Shown here: piece after piece, positions 44,226 to 54,365 of the stretch
How positions within the stretch are numbered: position 1 is the first letter of the stretch
Layout of the letters: every line of letters begins with the position of its first letter
Translations under genes and position numbers: made by a program
NCBI GenBank assembly: GCA_030747485.1
Contig: JASLKP010000001.1
Span: 1-64,000, forward strand
Reading direction: 5' to 3'
Length of the DNA: 64,000 bases
Origin: Candidatus Thalassarchaeaceae archaeon
Lineage (GTDB): Archaea; Thermoplasmatota; Poseidoniia; Poseidoniales; Thalassarchaeaceae
The notes under the pieces: model-generated
Seen by the model: only the letters and a program-made list of their open reading frames with translations
Databases searched by the model: none
Told to the model about the DNA's origin: nothing

Positions 44226-47200
44226 TCAACTGGTCGTTCTGTCATCATAACGAATTGGGGAACCGCCATTTCCGCGAATCCCATCCATCATGTCATCATC
44301 GATTTCAAACCAATCGTTTAGCCAATCGCCATCCGTATCGAAATTGAGGGGGTCTGTACCATCGGCAATATTGTCACCATCGATGTCCAAATGCCACCAT
44401 CCCCAAACATACTCGCCTTGTCCAATATTTGGGAATCGATCAAACGTACCCCAACGTCGCTCCCATTCATCTGTCCAATCACCGCGACACATGTCGTCGT
44501 CATCTGTTGGATCTAAAATCATGTAATCGACATCATGGTCCTGAATGACCATCGCATAGAGATCATCTGTTTGATTGATACGATACATTCTGAAATAATT
44601 CTTGTAAATGTCATCAGATGTTCCAATCTTGAGGAGATAGGCTCGTAATTGCCACCATTCCATGACCTGTTCTCCTTCGTACAACATGGGCGTAGATCTG
44701 ACTTGATTCGCAGATGTTAAAGTGGTATTTCCATAATACTCTTGGAAATTATTGTAGGGAATATAGATACAAGTTGGACCTGAACAATCCCATCCACCAT
44801 CATTGTCAGGATCTTCGGTCGCATCACTAGAGTCACGGGGATCAAATGTAGCCCAAACCCACTCAAAGTTTGGGCGTGCCAAGGTGAGGCCACCATTGCT
44901 GACATTGAGTGGCTTTTTGGTCGTCCCAAAGTCTTCCCAAACGACCTTGATATGGAGTAAGGATGACCAATTGTCATTGGATTCATTCCACCCCTTGGAA
45001 TATTCATAGAAATCAGGCAACATATCTCCATCGGTATCATCATCCATCGGATTTGTACCATACTTGTACACTTCACGACCATCTAGCAACGCCCAACCGC
45101 GATCATAAGCAACTGTGGCCCCATTTGATTCAGTCCGTACCATGGCTACAGCATCACCGTCAGTATCATTGGAGATAGGGAGTGTTCCGGCATTCCACTC
45201 TTGCAAATTCGTGAAATACAGAGGACTGTTTCCTGGTGTAATTTGAGAATTAGAATCTGACATGGTAAATGCCCGATTAGCCCACACACCTTGTGGCGCT
45301 GGCATATCACTCTGATGTCGGTCGTACCAACCATCTGCATCAGGATCATAGTCCACATCCAGTGGGTTGACTGGATTTAGGGTCCAACGCCATGTATTTA
45401 CGGGCAACGTTTCGACATATCTGGAATAACAATACTCCCAACCATCTGGCATCGAATCGCCATCAGAATCAGGGTGCATCGGGTCAGAAATACCTACTAA
45501 ACTGAGATTCCAATTGTCTGAATACGCTTCGTTAATCCGTGTCATTCGTTCGCTGCTCATGATATCCTTTGCAACGAACAAATCGTACAATACACCACGT
45601 GACTGTCCCCAAGAATAACCCATCTCTTGTTGATGGGCAGTCATTGTATCCTGACCGTATGAAATTAAACCAAATTCAGATGGTATTGTAAATCGTTGAT
45701 CAAATCGTCCATAAATTCTAGCTTGATATTCTCGAAGATTATTGTAGGTTTCATTTTCATCGATGTTGCCATCACCATTACAATCCCATGAATCATTGTC
45801 AGAGTCAAAGTCAACATCTTCTGCAGTAAGTGGGTTCATCTCCCATTGATTCCCATCAAGATCCCACTCAGTGAACCAATATTCGTATCCATCAATCATC
45901 TCATCATTGTCTGTATCATTATCTGTAGGATCAGTGATTCCAATAAGCGCGGATAGAAGTGGTGGGGCTGGAAGTGAGGTATTGACAATCCACTCTGAAA
46001 ATTGCATCCCTGCAACCATCGCACGATTGCCCTTTGAGAATAACATCGTAGAAATGCGATTGAGTGCACTCTGCTGATTCTGAGATAATGCTTCTTCCCA
46101 CATCTTTGGCGCATCGGGTGGCGACAATCCACCATTGATTGGATTCATATTGGTCAGATTCAGTTCTTGTAAATCCGTGAGTGCGTCATGATCGGAGTCG
46201 TAATGTCCATCACCAGCAACCAATGGATTCAGGGTCCACAATCCATCGGATTGATTCCATTGTGTGAAAAGAACCTCGATTCCATCGTACATCCCATCAC
46301 CATCAGTATCTGGATTATTTGGATCACAGGTACGTCCAGTTTGATTCATCTGGGCACTATCTACGAAATGTCCGAATGCAATCGAACTGCCGGCTGCATC
46401 CCAAACCTGTATTGAAGTGAGGGGGCCAGTACCATATGCAAAGAATTGAGGGGACGACTTTTCAGGATTGGTTTCTGAAAAATTTGAATCAATGGAATTG
46501 TACTCTTCCCAGTTGGTCATCCCATCACCATCTGGGTCTCCAATCGAATCGAGTTCCATCAAAGGATTGAGGGTCCAATCATCGGCAAATGTGTCCCATC
46601 GAGCAAAATATACCTCCCAACCATCGGGCATCCCATCGCCATCAGTATCTCGATTTAGCGGATCGCTAGTGCCCTGATCCATCGCTGGAGCGAGGGGTTG
46701 GTCATCCAAGACTTCCTGAGATACGTAGAAACCGAAGGGTTCGTTGGCAGAACCATTCCATGTTTCATCATACAGGGATGTAGTAAATGGCAATGAGTTG
46801 CCTGATTGATCAACATCCCCTAGCATGATGAGGGATGAAATTTGATATTCCATCCAATTGGTGAACATCTCATCTGGAGAGAGAATACCATCATGATTAA
46901 CATCGTAACCATCTCCATCTGGGTTGTTACCTGCATCGGAGCCATTCAGAGGATTCAAACCCTCTTGAGCAGTTGACCATGAACAAGTGTACCTCGCTTC
47001 CCATCCATCTGGTAGACCATCGCCATCAGAATCCACAAGGTTCGGATCAGTATCGACCCAACCTTCGGCACCTTCAGCAGTTTCATTGTGAGATGACAAG
47101 CCTTGTTCAAGGACAAGTAATCTTACCTGTTGCCATTGATATTCACAAAGATTGGACAAGCCATCACCATCGGCATCATCAAAGGCGTCAGTAGGATCAT

Positions 47201-49919
47201 TTGGGTCCAATGACCACTCATTTCCACCATGGAATGTCTGTCCAATCCAGCGACGATATTCAATCTCCCAGCCATCGGGCATCCCATCTTGGTCAGAATC
47301 TTGATTGGTAGGGTCAAGTGAACTATCGGTGCCACCTCCAGAACCCGAATCCGACCATCCAGTGATGTATGTGTTTCGAGCATCGTTCCCGACGGATTCA
47401 TCGCATAGATAATCTCCATTGAGATAGTAGCAAGTGAAATTGGTGTGTTCAAGGAAGAAGCCCCAATATTCCTCACCATCCAATAACCCATCATCGTCTG
47501 AATCTGCAATCAATGGATTGGTGCCATTCCAACCTTGTTCTGTGGATGCGACGTATCTGAATTCATCAAGATTCGACCAACTTCGATCGTAATATTCGTC
47601 GACACTTGGATCGAAATTGACACCATCTGCATCAGGGTCATCATCACGATCATATGGGTTAGTCGGATCCAGACCATAGGCAAACTCCCACCCATCTGGC
47701 ATCCCATCTGCATCTGAATCATTGGATAATGGATCGATCAGAACCATGTTTGCATATTGTCCTGGATCAAGAGCTGCGAAAACAACATCAGAACCATTCA
47801 GATCTAGAATGGTGAGGTCAACGATGCGTCCAGGGATTCTAGTGTGTGCTGCATTGACACCAGTTACACGACTATAATCGCCTTCAAGAATCCAAGACCC
47901 CCACTGTGAACCAATGATGATTTCATCTGAAGTGGGATGAATGACTTGAATGTCATTGGCTTCAATTTCCTCAGGATTGGTCATGCGTTCATGAGAGAAA
48001 GCAGACAGTGGATCATTTGTTCCAGTAATCAAATCGAATTGATGTACGCCACCACGAGTACCGACCCATAATGTCTGAGGGCTGGAAATTTCTCCATTAG
48101 GACCACGAGGGCCATCAACTACAAGCGCCATAACACTTGCAGAGATTGATTGGTCAAATGCATCTGCAGGAACTACGTAATCCTCTGCATTTGACGCATC
48201 GAAAATCCAATTCGTCTCAAATCCACCAGTGAAATCGGAACTGTTTGCCATCATTAAACCCCGATTGGTACCGACGAATAGATGTGGACCATCACTTGGA
48301 ATAATGACATGGACCATGGTTTGAACAGTGACGTTCTCCTGTTCCTGTAACCCCTGTGTGAGTTGAGGGACATCTGAAATCTGACCCAATCTTCCTTGAT
48401 TATCAAGAGAAAATCTCCATGATTCTTGGTTGGCTCCAGTTGCTAACATATCTAGGGCGCCACTACCTGTTTGAATTGGTATCATGACGTGCATCGCTTC
48501 TGAATCGATTTCATCGACTAAACTGTCCATCTGACCATTTTCATCAAGAGAGAATGTCATCAGGCCATGTGTACTGGCGAGTATGAGGACACCATCACTG
48601 CCACCATCGTCCCACAGATACATGTCCAGTAGGTCCTGTCCTGATGGCAAACGGAAATGATTGGAATCTGAGTTGGCAACATCTAACACGGTCACACCCT
48701 GTTTTGTTCCAATGTATACCAATCCATGGAGATCATCAGAGAAAAGAGTATGAGCATCGTGATGGAGAATACTGGGGGATGTACCCTGATGAAGTGAGGT
48801 GACGAGTTCATTAGATGAACCCAATGGAACAGATTTGACGCCCGCAGTAACCCAATTACCGTCATCCAGATACACTTTGTATTCCTCTAGATTACTGAAT
48901 GCCTCTCCAAGTTCAATCGTAGCACCAGATGTATCTGGTGAAATTATACCATCGCGATTCACATCCCAGCCATCAAGATCGTTGTCACGAATTGAATCAC
49001 TACTATTTCGTGGATCTAGTTGGAAGTAAACCTCCCAGCCATCTTCGATTCCATCACCTTTCTGTGTTTGTCCAAGTGCTTGATTGCCCACCCATCGATA
49101 ATAATCTGAATCATTTCGTAATGGATCTGTGCCTAACCAGCCATTATCACCTGTCGGCCGAGATTCTTCACCCACGCATGGATCGATGAGGAATTCAATG
49201 ATTCCAGCACAACGTAATCCATCAAATTCAGTGGTCCAATTTTCTGGGCTACCGTAAGCATATTCTTCGGCATTGGTATAATATTCATGAGATTCAATCC
49301 AACCATCTCGATCAACGTCGAATCCATCACCACAACCTATTGTGAGGTCAGAACACCAATCGGAATCCAAACCACCATCTGAACTGTTTAAGGGATCGAA
49401 AACTGGACAGGTCCAAACATGGGTCTCATTACGGTAGCCAACCTGAGACATGCACATTGAAACCTCATAACCATCAGGTAAACCATCACCATCAGTATCG
49501 CTAACCCTAGGGTCGAGGAACCAACGCAACCCCGTCTCTGAGATATCAGGTGATTTTCCCGGTAAACCTGTGCGATTGTTCGTAAAACAAGAGTCGAGAT
49601 CATAGGGCCAACAGAATTCCATCAATGCTGTTAATCCATCCATATCATGATCACTAGAATTGTCTGATCCATTCTGCCAATCTAATCCAACAATTGTCTT
49701 TGACCTATCGCCTAAATCGAGGTAAATCGATTCACTGAAAGCCTCTTCGTGCAAATCGGGCATACCGTCCTTATCGTGGTCAGTAATGGGTGGACCCTCA
49801 CCAGTCGTATCCCCTGGGTGCACCGATTCCACTGGACTATTTGGTCGAATTTGACTGACGAATACCATCGAGCCAAGTATCAATAATGAGATGAGAAGTG
49901 CTGTTTGCTTACGACGCAT
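44226..49919 (-). CDS. Giant secreted Asp-rich calcium-binding repeat protein
   Basis: An 1897-residue exported protein with a signal peptide (MRRKQTALLISLLILGSMVFV) and no membrane helix at the C terminus, unlike its neighbours. It contains well over a dozen Asp-rich units of the form DxDxDGxPDGWEv (for example DSDGDGLPDGWE, DTDGDGMPDGWE, DADGDGLSN), each preceded by NPxDPxD-type sequence. These match thrombospondin type 3/EF-like Ca2+ loops. Between about residues 390 and 740 the repeats give way to a propeller-like region (YIGTKQGVTVLD, FVGTNRGLMMAN, WVGTRGGVHQFD). It probably forms a calcium-stiffened rod on the cell surface or is released. No enzyme motif was found. Confidence 0.85.
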   Translation of the reverse strand: MRRKQTALLISLLILGSMVFVSQIRPNSPVESVHPGDTTGEGPPITDHDKDGMPDLHEEAFSESIYLDLGDRSKTIVGLDWQNGSDNSSDHDMDGLTALMEFCWPYDLDSCFTNNRTGLPGKSPDISETGLRWFLDPRVSDTDGDGLPDGYEVSMCMSQVGYRNETHVWTCPVFDPLNSSDGGLDSDWCSDLTIGCGDGFDVDRDGWIESHEYYTNAEEYAYGSPENWTTEFDGLRCAGIIEFLIDPCVGEESRPTGDNGWLGTDPLRNDSDYYRWVGNQALGQTQKGDGIEDGWEVYFQLDPRNSSDSIRDNDLDGWDVNRDGIISPDTSGATIELGEAFSNLEEYKVYLDDGNWVTAGVKSVPLGSSNELVTSLHQGTSPSILHHDAHTLFSDDLHGLVYIGTKQGVTVLDVANSDSNHFRLPSGQDLLDMYLWDDGGSDGVLILASTHGLMTFSLDENGQMDSLVDEIDSEAMHVMIPIQTGSGALDMLATGANQESWRFSLDNQGRLGQISDVPQLTQGLQEQENVTVQTMVHVIIPSDGPHLFVGTNRGLMMANSSDFTGGFETNWIFDASNAEDYVVPADAFDQSISASVMALVVDGPRGPNGEISSPQTLWVGTRGGVHQFDLITGTNDPLSAFSHERMTNPEEIEANDIQVIHPTSDEIIIGSQWGSWILEGDYSRVTGVNAAHTRIPGRIVDLTILDLNGSDVVFAALDPGQYANMVLIDPLSNDSDADGMPDGWEFAYGLDPTNPYDRDDDPDADGVNFDPSVDEYYDRSWSNLDEFRYVASTEQGWNGTNPLIADSDDDGLLDGEEYWGFFLEHTNFTCYYLNGDYLCDESVGNDARNTYITGWSDSGSGGGTDSSLDPTNQDSDQDGMPDGWEIEYRRWIGQTFHGGNEWSLDPNDPTDAFDDADGDGLSNLCEYQWQQVRLLVLEQGLSSHNETAEGAEGWVDTDPNLVDSDGDGLPDGWEARYTCSWSTAQEGLNPLNGSDAGNNPDGDGYDVNHDGILSPDEMFTNWMEYQISSLIMLGDVDQSGNSLPFTTSLYDETWNGSANEPFGFYVSQEVLDDQPLAPAMDQGTSDPLNRDTDGDGMPDGWEVYFARWDTFADDWTLNPLMELDSIGDPDGDGMTNWEEYNSIDSNFSETNPEKSSPQFFAYGTGPLTSIQVWDAAGSSIAFGHFVDSAQMNQTGRTCDPNNPDTDGDGMYDGIEVLFTQWNQSDGLWTLNPLVAGDGHYDSDHDALTDLQELNLTNMNPINGGLSPPDAPKMWEEALSQNQQSALNRISTMLFSKGNRAMVAGMQFSEWIVNTSLPAPPLLSALIGITDPTDNDTDNDEMIDGYEYWFTEWDLDGNQWEMNPLTAEDVDFDSDNDSWDCNGDGNIDENETYNNLREYQARIYGRFDQRFTIPSEFGLISYGQDTMTAHQQEMGYSWGQSRGVLYDLFVAKDIMSSERMTRINEAYSDNWNLSLVGISDPMHPDSDGDSMPDGWEYCYSRYVETLPVNTWRWTLNPVNPLDVDYDPDADGWYDRHQSDMPAPQGVWANRAFTMSDSNSQITPGNSPLYFTNLQEWNAGTLPISNDTDGDAVAMVRTESNGATVAYDRGWALLDGREVYKYGTNPMDDDTDGDMLPDFYEYSKGWNESNDNWSSLLHIKVVWEDFGTTKKPLNVSNGGLTLARPNFEWVWATFDPRDSSDATEDPDNDGGWDCSGPTCIYIPYNNFQEYYGNTTLTSANQVRSTPMLYEGEQVMEWWQLRAYLLKIGTSDDIYKNYFRMYRINQTDDLYAMVIQDHDVDYMILDPTDDDDMCRGDWTDEWERRWGTFDRFPNIGQGEYVWGWWHLDIDGDNIADGTDPLNFDTDGDWLNDWFEIDDDMMDGIRGNGGSPIRYDDRTTS

Positions 49920-49927
49920 GGTTCCAC

Positions 49928-49946
49928 CTGTGGGTTATACCCACAG
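49928..49946 (-). promoter_or_regulatory. Hairpin in the leader of the 1897-residue protein gene
   Basis: Perfect 8-base arms CTGTGGGT / ACCCACAG around the loop TAT, ending 8 bases before the ATG. The neighbouring upstream gene is divergent, so here the hairpin cannot be a terminator of a minus-strand gene and must sit in the leader or promoter. Confidence 0.5.
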
Positions 49947-50011
49947 AGGCATCCCTACTCTTCTGCTTATCATGCTGATGGAGCGTCGTTCGGACAGAAT
50001 CAGGTTTGAAA

Positions 50012-50038
50012 TGAAATTAATTTATTGAATATCTTAAC
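50012..50038 (+). promoter_or_regulatory. AT-rich, TATA-like stretch ahead of the metallo-beta-lactamase gene
   Basis: AAATTAATTTATTGAATATC is the only AT-rich block in the roughly 215-base divergent spacer. It lies about 100-125 bases before the preferred start at 50137, so it would imply a leader unless the upstream GTG at 50086 is used. Confidence 0.3.
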
Positions 50039-50136
50039 TTTTCGGCAGTTTAGAAAGGGTCCGAAAAACCACATGAAAATAGATTGTGAATCGCTTCATT
50101 CAAGGGGTGTCGAATGGCCGGTCTCATCTGGTAGGG

Positions 50137-50943
50137 ATGGGACTAGAGATTACACACCTCGGTTCGGGCAGCCGCGGCAATGCTACGCTGCTGCAAACAG
50201 ACGCATCCAAAGTGCTCATTGATTGTGGTTTCAGTGGTCGCCAAATGGAGCGAAGATTGGGCATGATTGGTGTCGCTCCAGAAGACATTGATGCGATCAT
50301 GTTGAGTCATCATCATTCAGACCATGTTCAGGGTGCTAAAATTTTCAGTCGGCGATGGGGTGCAGAAATACATGCAAACTTCACCACATGTGCACGTCTA
50401 GGCCTTGACCCTGTCAATCAATGTCGAGTCTTTGAAGCACTCGACCGAGTACAAGTGACTTCTGATTTAGCCGTCCTTCCAGTTCCTGTACCCCATGATG
50501 ATGCAGACAATGTTGGTTTCATCATCCATGGTGGGGGTAATTCTAGAGCTGCTGTAGTCACAGATTTGGGAGAACCTACAGATGAACTCCGTAGGCATTT
50601 GAAAGGATGTGAACACATCTCAATTGAAGCAAATTATGATGCCACAAGATTGGCAATGGGCCCCTATCCTGCACGCCTCAAAAGTCGAATCGCAGGCAGA
50701 GGGGGGCACCTTTCTAATCGGCAGACTGCGGACCTTTTGAACGAAATATTGACATCGGAAACTAAGAGTGTAGTCCTGTGCCATTTATCGGATAAAAATA
50801 ATGCCCCACATTTGGCAGAAAGTGAAGTCCTATTCCAAAACGATGAGTGGGGTGGTGAATTGCGAATATCAGGACAATCCGGACCTGAATTTAGTCACTG
50901 GGTTGGACAGGCTGAAGCGGAAGTAATCTCGACACGACGATAA
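50137..50943 (+). CDS. Metallo-beta-lactamase fold hydrolase, WalJ/YycJ type
   Basis: A 268-residue MBL-fold enzyme. It opens with the WalJ-like ITHLGSGSRGNATLLQTD and LIDCGFSGRQMERRL, carries the metal motif SHHHSDHVQG (HxHxDH), and has later ligands in VPHDDADNVGF, VVTDLGE and CHLSDKNNAP. WalJ relatives are thought to be DNA-processing 5'-exonucleases; other members act on RNA. The start at 50137 fits the family; a GTG at 50086 would add 17 residues. It precedes the pilin cassette by 60 bases, with a perfect 8-base hairpin between, so it may be a separate unit. Confidence 0.88.
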   Translation: MGLEITHLGSGSRGNATLLQTDASKVLIDCGFSGRQMERRLGMIGVAPEDIDAIMLSHHHSDHVQGAKIFSRRWGAEIHANFTTCARLGLDPVNQCRVFEALDRVQVTSDLAVLPVPVPHDDADNVGFIIHGGGNSRAAVVTDLGEPTDELRRHLKGCEHISIEANYDATRLAMGPYPARLKSRIAGRGGHLSNRQTADLLNEILTSETKSVVLCHLSDKNNAPHLAESEVLFQNDEWGGELRISGQSGPEFSHWVGQAEAEVISTRR

Positions 50944-50944
50944 A

Positions 50945-50963
50945 TCACCTCAGTATGAGGTGA
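50945..50963 (+). terminator. Perfect hairpin after the metallo-beta-lactamase gene
   Basis: TCACCTCA / TGAGGTGA arms (8 bases) around the loop GTA, beginning 1 base after the stop. The right arm contains GAGGTG, the Shine-Dalgarno sequence used elsewhere, which would be hidden by the stem. Confidence 0.5.
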
Positions 50964-51003
50964 ATTGGAGAATGGCTAAGAATGCTCGGTGATTTGTCGG
51001 GGC

Positions 51004-52041
51004 ATGCGCGAGGGCCGAGGGACGCTCCGAAGAGATGACGCGCGTGCTGTTTCAGAAATCATGGGCGTATCGATGCTATTGGCCATGGTGATCTCCACAA
51101 TGGCTGGCGTCATCGTCCTCATGCAACCGTTTATGGAAGATTTGAATGACAACCGTGATTGGTCAGCAGCCAGTGTCGCTGCAAACCAATTCAGTGATCG
51201 TTTGAATGTGGCTGCAGAAGCACCAGAAGGTTCAGGAATTGTCACAAAGAGTCAACATCTTGCTGATACCATCCGCCCTCTCCGTTTAGCGGAGATTTGG
51301 TCAGTATCAGCTGATTTAGCAGGGAGTGATCGAGTAATTGTGACATTAGGTTCAAACGCTGTAAATGTGACATCTGTGAATGGTACTGCAACCGATGTTA
51401 CGATAACGACATCAATGGGTCAAAACAATGGAACCCTTGATGATGGACAAGGCGAAATTGTCATTGGATTAGACCTCAGCAACTGGATTATAATCGATGT
51501 CCATGATACCAATGGAATTGTCATTCACAGGTGGATTCAGGTGCCCTTGGATGGCATCCAATTGAGAACGCCCCTCAATGAGGGCACGTTTCAAATCGAC
51601 CTTGTGAATGGGGCCCGAATAGAGCAATTACCCAACAAACCGATTGATGTTAGAGTGTATCCACGCCTCAATCACGACCAGACCCTTGATGGGCAGTATA
51701 GAGTGAGTTTGGTACTTCTCAATACTCAAATGTCTGGATTGACAGATCACAGTATTGGCATGAGTTTGGAACTCATTAGTGGAGGAGTCGTTTCCTTTTT
51801 CGATGGTGATGCTCGAAATCTCAGAATCGTGACTGATTTTGCCGCCATAGATGGCAGAGAATCTCGCTATCTTCACGAGTGGACTGACGACTACGATATT
51901 CACCGAGCCATTGGTGAACTAGATGATTACAACGGATTTGGACCATATGGACGAGTATCTGGTGTTGAAGGGATGACCCTGCACCCCACGAATGCAATTA
52001 TCCATCTTGATGTCATTATGCAGCAGGTGATTATCCAATGA
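51004..52041 (+). CDS. Type IV pilin-like protein 1 of the cassette
   Basis: A 345-residue protein with an archaeal class III (prepilin) N terminus: basic GRGTLRRDDARA, then VSEIMGVSMLLAMVISTMAGVIVLM, the VSE-type hydrophobic helix that PibD-like peptidases expose. The likely cut is Ala-Val. The remaining 300 residues are an extracellular beta-rich head with no cysteines of note. The stop overlaps the next start (ATGA). The start may also be the GTG at 50989; neither has a strong Shine-Dalgarno. No pilus ATPase or membrane platform gene is in this window. It probably forms part of an adhesive filament or a pseudopilus. Confidence 0.75.
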   Translation: MREGRGTLRRDDARAVSEIMGVSMLLAMVISTMAGVIVLMQPFMEDLNDNRDWSAASVAANQFSDRLNVAAEAPEGSGIVTKSQHLADTIRPLRLAEIWSVSADLAGSDRVIVTLGSNAVNVTSVNGTATDVTITTSMGQNNGTLDDGQGEIVIGLDLSNWIIIDVHDTNGIVIHRWIQVPLDGIQLRTPLNEGTFQIDLVNGARIEQLPNKPIDVRVYPRLNHDQTLDGQYRVSLVLLNTQMSGLTDHSIGMSLELISGGVVSFFDGDARNLRIVTDFAAIDGRESRYLHEWTDDYDIHRAIGELDDYNGFGPYGRVSGVEGMTLHPTNAIIHLDVIMQQVIIQ

Positions 52042-54365
52042 TGCGTAGAGAACGTGATGAAGATGCTGTGTCTGCAGCAATTGCAACCGTGTTACTATTC
52101 GCTGGAGTACTCTCCATCATATCAGGAATGTTGGTTGCAATTGTACCCGTGATTGATGAAATGCACGGAGCAGTTGAACGCGAAGCAATGGCGGGACAAA
52201 TGTCTGACATGGCGATTGAAACGGAGAGGCTCAGTGAATCAGGCATCCCTGGCGATGTTGCTGAAATGACCATTCGCCCACATACTGGAAATCTTGAGTG
52301 GGATTTGTTGAAAGGAGGCTCGTGGTTCAGTGCAACCCATCAAGAAAATAGCATGTTCCGATTAGAGGGTGTTCTTGATTTGGATAATGAAATGAGATTT
52401 AGACATGGAGAACATCTTGTTGAGACGATTTGTTCAACTGATTTGCATGCATCTGTAGAATCAGCACACCATTATCGCATCCCAACATTCGATGGAGCGA
52501 CTGTTACCGCAGCACCCTTGCACACACTCACATCCACCTTAGGCACACAAGGCATCACACTAGAGAATGGAGACATTGCAACAACCTCAATCTCATCCGA
52601 TGGGATTTGGTCCTACAATCAAGGTTGGGATTCATCAGAGGATGTATGGTTGCATAGCCCAAATCCACTACAGGTTATACTTTGGCGAGGTGAGGGGGGA
52701 GCATTCATCGCTGAACCAGATCAAACCACACCAGGAACTGATGAAGGACGTACATGGACAGTCCCCCTGATTGCTGGGACTCATGGGCTACACATCATCT
52801 CTGATGACCCATTTACACTTGGTTGGGAGATGAATAGTGGAAGTGGAAGTGGAGTTTCAAATTCAATCTCATTGTCTCAATTCCCAGACGGAGAAGACAG
52901 TACTGGACATGTGTGGAATGGTGAAGTGACTGCGAATGCTGTTGAGCGACTGACTGTACACACGTCATCAGATGCCCGCTTGGTTGTACATTCAGGCGAA
53001 TCTGCAAACCTCGACGGAGATGGACCTGGAGCCATCCCTTGGCCTGACCGCGGAGGTGCATGGACTGGAACACACTTCCTTCCACCAGCAATGGATGGTT
53101 CACTCATCTTACACAATCCGAATACTGCTTCAACAACAGTTAGCATTGGTGGACTTTACCATTCAATTGGCGGCTTGACCAGTTTGCGAATCCAATGGTC
53201 CGCACTTAACCCATCTTGGGTTCAATCTGCAGACTCCATTTCAGTAGAGTGGGTCCTAGATGACCAAACTGTTGGAAATTCCGCTACACATTCCATTGGA
53301 TGGAGACCAGGGAGTCTAAGCCTCATGCCTGCAACTGACACTGCTCGAAGTACTGGTCAATCATGGACATTTGAAGCACCTACCAACGGTGGTTCAAGTA
53401 CGAGTCCTACTGTGGGCGATGTCAAATTTATTCTACAGCCTGCTGCGCCAACAGCTTCTTGGTCAACAGGCGCAGATATGTCTGACCCGCTAAACGAAAG
53501 CAATGGGTATCTACCACATTCTGATGCCCAAAGAACATTGACATTGGCCTCTACTCACACAGGAACATTTCCATTAGATGCAACCAATGGTCCGATACGA
53601 ACATGGGTTGCTGCTGGTGCTGATGGTGCAACCCCCGTAGTTGAGGATGGATTTGATCGGTGTGTGAATGTCGATATGCGTGCAACAGGATGGATATCGG
53701 CAAATCTACCGTGGACCCCTGTTAGCAATTGGAACGAGATGGATGTGAGAAATGCTTGGCAAGATGGGACTCATTTCTTTGGATTGGAAATGACAATCCG
53801 TGGTAATGTAGGAGATGAATCCCACACTACACTTGGAACAGCATGGGCACTACATTTGCCTCGCTTATCTTACACATTCGATTCCAGTGTTGCCGATTTA
53901 GAAATTATCACACAAGGAGGATTTGTGGGGACAAATCACCCAGAGTACAGACCAGATGTATTGGTCGAACCAACCTCACGTGAAGGGCCAGGGCCCCGAT
54001 TGGCCGTGACAATCCCAGTGATATTACCGACCATTGATTCCATTGGTGGCTCAACCGAATTGTCACTTGAACTTTCATTGGAATCCAGAGATCAGTTATC
54101 CTCCATGACTGCCTATCAAATTCGACGAGGATGGGATGGACCATATGCAATTGCAATTGCCACTGAAGCCACGACTGAAGCCGAGTTATCAGCAGACTGG
54201 ATTGCATTCCCTGGACAATTAGACATGCTCAATGATTTTGTTGGCTGGGTCCAAACAACACCTTCCATGCCAGAGGTTGTATACCATTCAGGAGGAGAAC
54301 CGGTATTGTTCAACATACAAGTTGCTGGTTTGTCAAGTCACACATCAAGAGGTGAAATGACATGA
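52038..54365 (+). CDS. Giant type IV pilin-like protein 2 of the cassette
   Basis: A 775-residue protein with the N terminus MMRRERDEDA then VSAAIATVLLFAGVLSIISGMLVAIVP, again a basic/acidic leader, Ala-Val-Ser and one hydrophobic helix. About 740 residues follow outside, rich in Ser, Thr, Gly and Trp (WNGEVTANAVERLTVHTSSD; DVWLHSPNPLQVILWRGEGG), which suggests repeated beta-sandwich modules. This is several times the usual pilin length, so it may be a tip adhesin. It overlaps genes 1 and 3 by 4 bases each (ATGA), indicating translational coupling and fixed stoichiometry. Confidence 0.75.
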   Translation: MMRRERDEDAVSAAIATVLLFAGVLSIISGMLVAIVPVIDEMHGAVEREAMAGQMSDMAIETERLSESGIPGDVAEMTIRPHTGNLEWDLLKGGSWFSATHQENSMFRLEGVLDLDNEMRFRHGEHLVETICSTDLHASVESAHHYRIPTFDGATVTAAPLHTLTSTLGTQGITLENGDIATTSISSDGIWSYNQGWDSSEDVWLHSPNPLQVILWRGEGGAFIAEPDQTTPGTDEGRTWTVPLIAGTHGLHIISDDPFTLGWEMNSGSGSGVSNSISLSQFPDGEDSTGHVWNGEVTANAVERLTVHTSSDARLVVHSGESANLDGDGPGAIPWPDRGGAWTGTHFLPPAMDGSLILHNPNTASTTVSIGGLYHSIGGLTSLRIQWSALNPSWVQSADSISVEWVLDDQTVGNSATHSIGWRPGSLSLMPATDTARSTGQSWTFEAPTNGGSSTSPTVGDVKFILQPAAPTASWSTGADMSDPLNESNGYLPHSDAQRTLTLASTHTGTFPLDATNGPIRTWVAAGADGATPVVEDGFDRCVNVDMRATGWISANLPWTPVSNWNEMDVRNAWQDGTHFFGLEMTIRGNVGDESHTTLGTAWALHLPRLSYTFDSSVADLEIITQGGFVGTNHPEYRPDVLVEPTSREGPGPRLAVTIPVILPTIDSIGGSTELSLELSLESRDQLSSMTAYQIRRGWDGPYAIAIATEATTEAELSADWIAFPGQLDMLNDFVGWVQTTPSMPEVVYHSGGEPVLFNIQVAGLSSHTSRGEMT

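Noticed and set aside
44226-49919. Repeated DxDxDG motifs as possible dockerin domains of a cellulosome
   Set aside because: Units are single Asp-rich loops spread through long sequence and not paired 22-residue dockerin repeats; no cohesin or cellulase is nearby.
49920-50136. Search for a tRNA or small RNA in the largest protein-free divergent spacer
   Set aside because: No cloverleaf, T-loop or CCA-type end could be built; only an AT-rich block and the leader hairpin are present.
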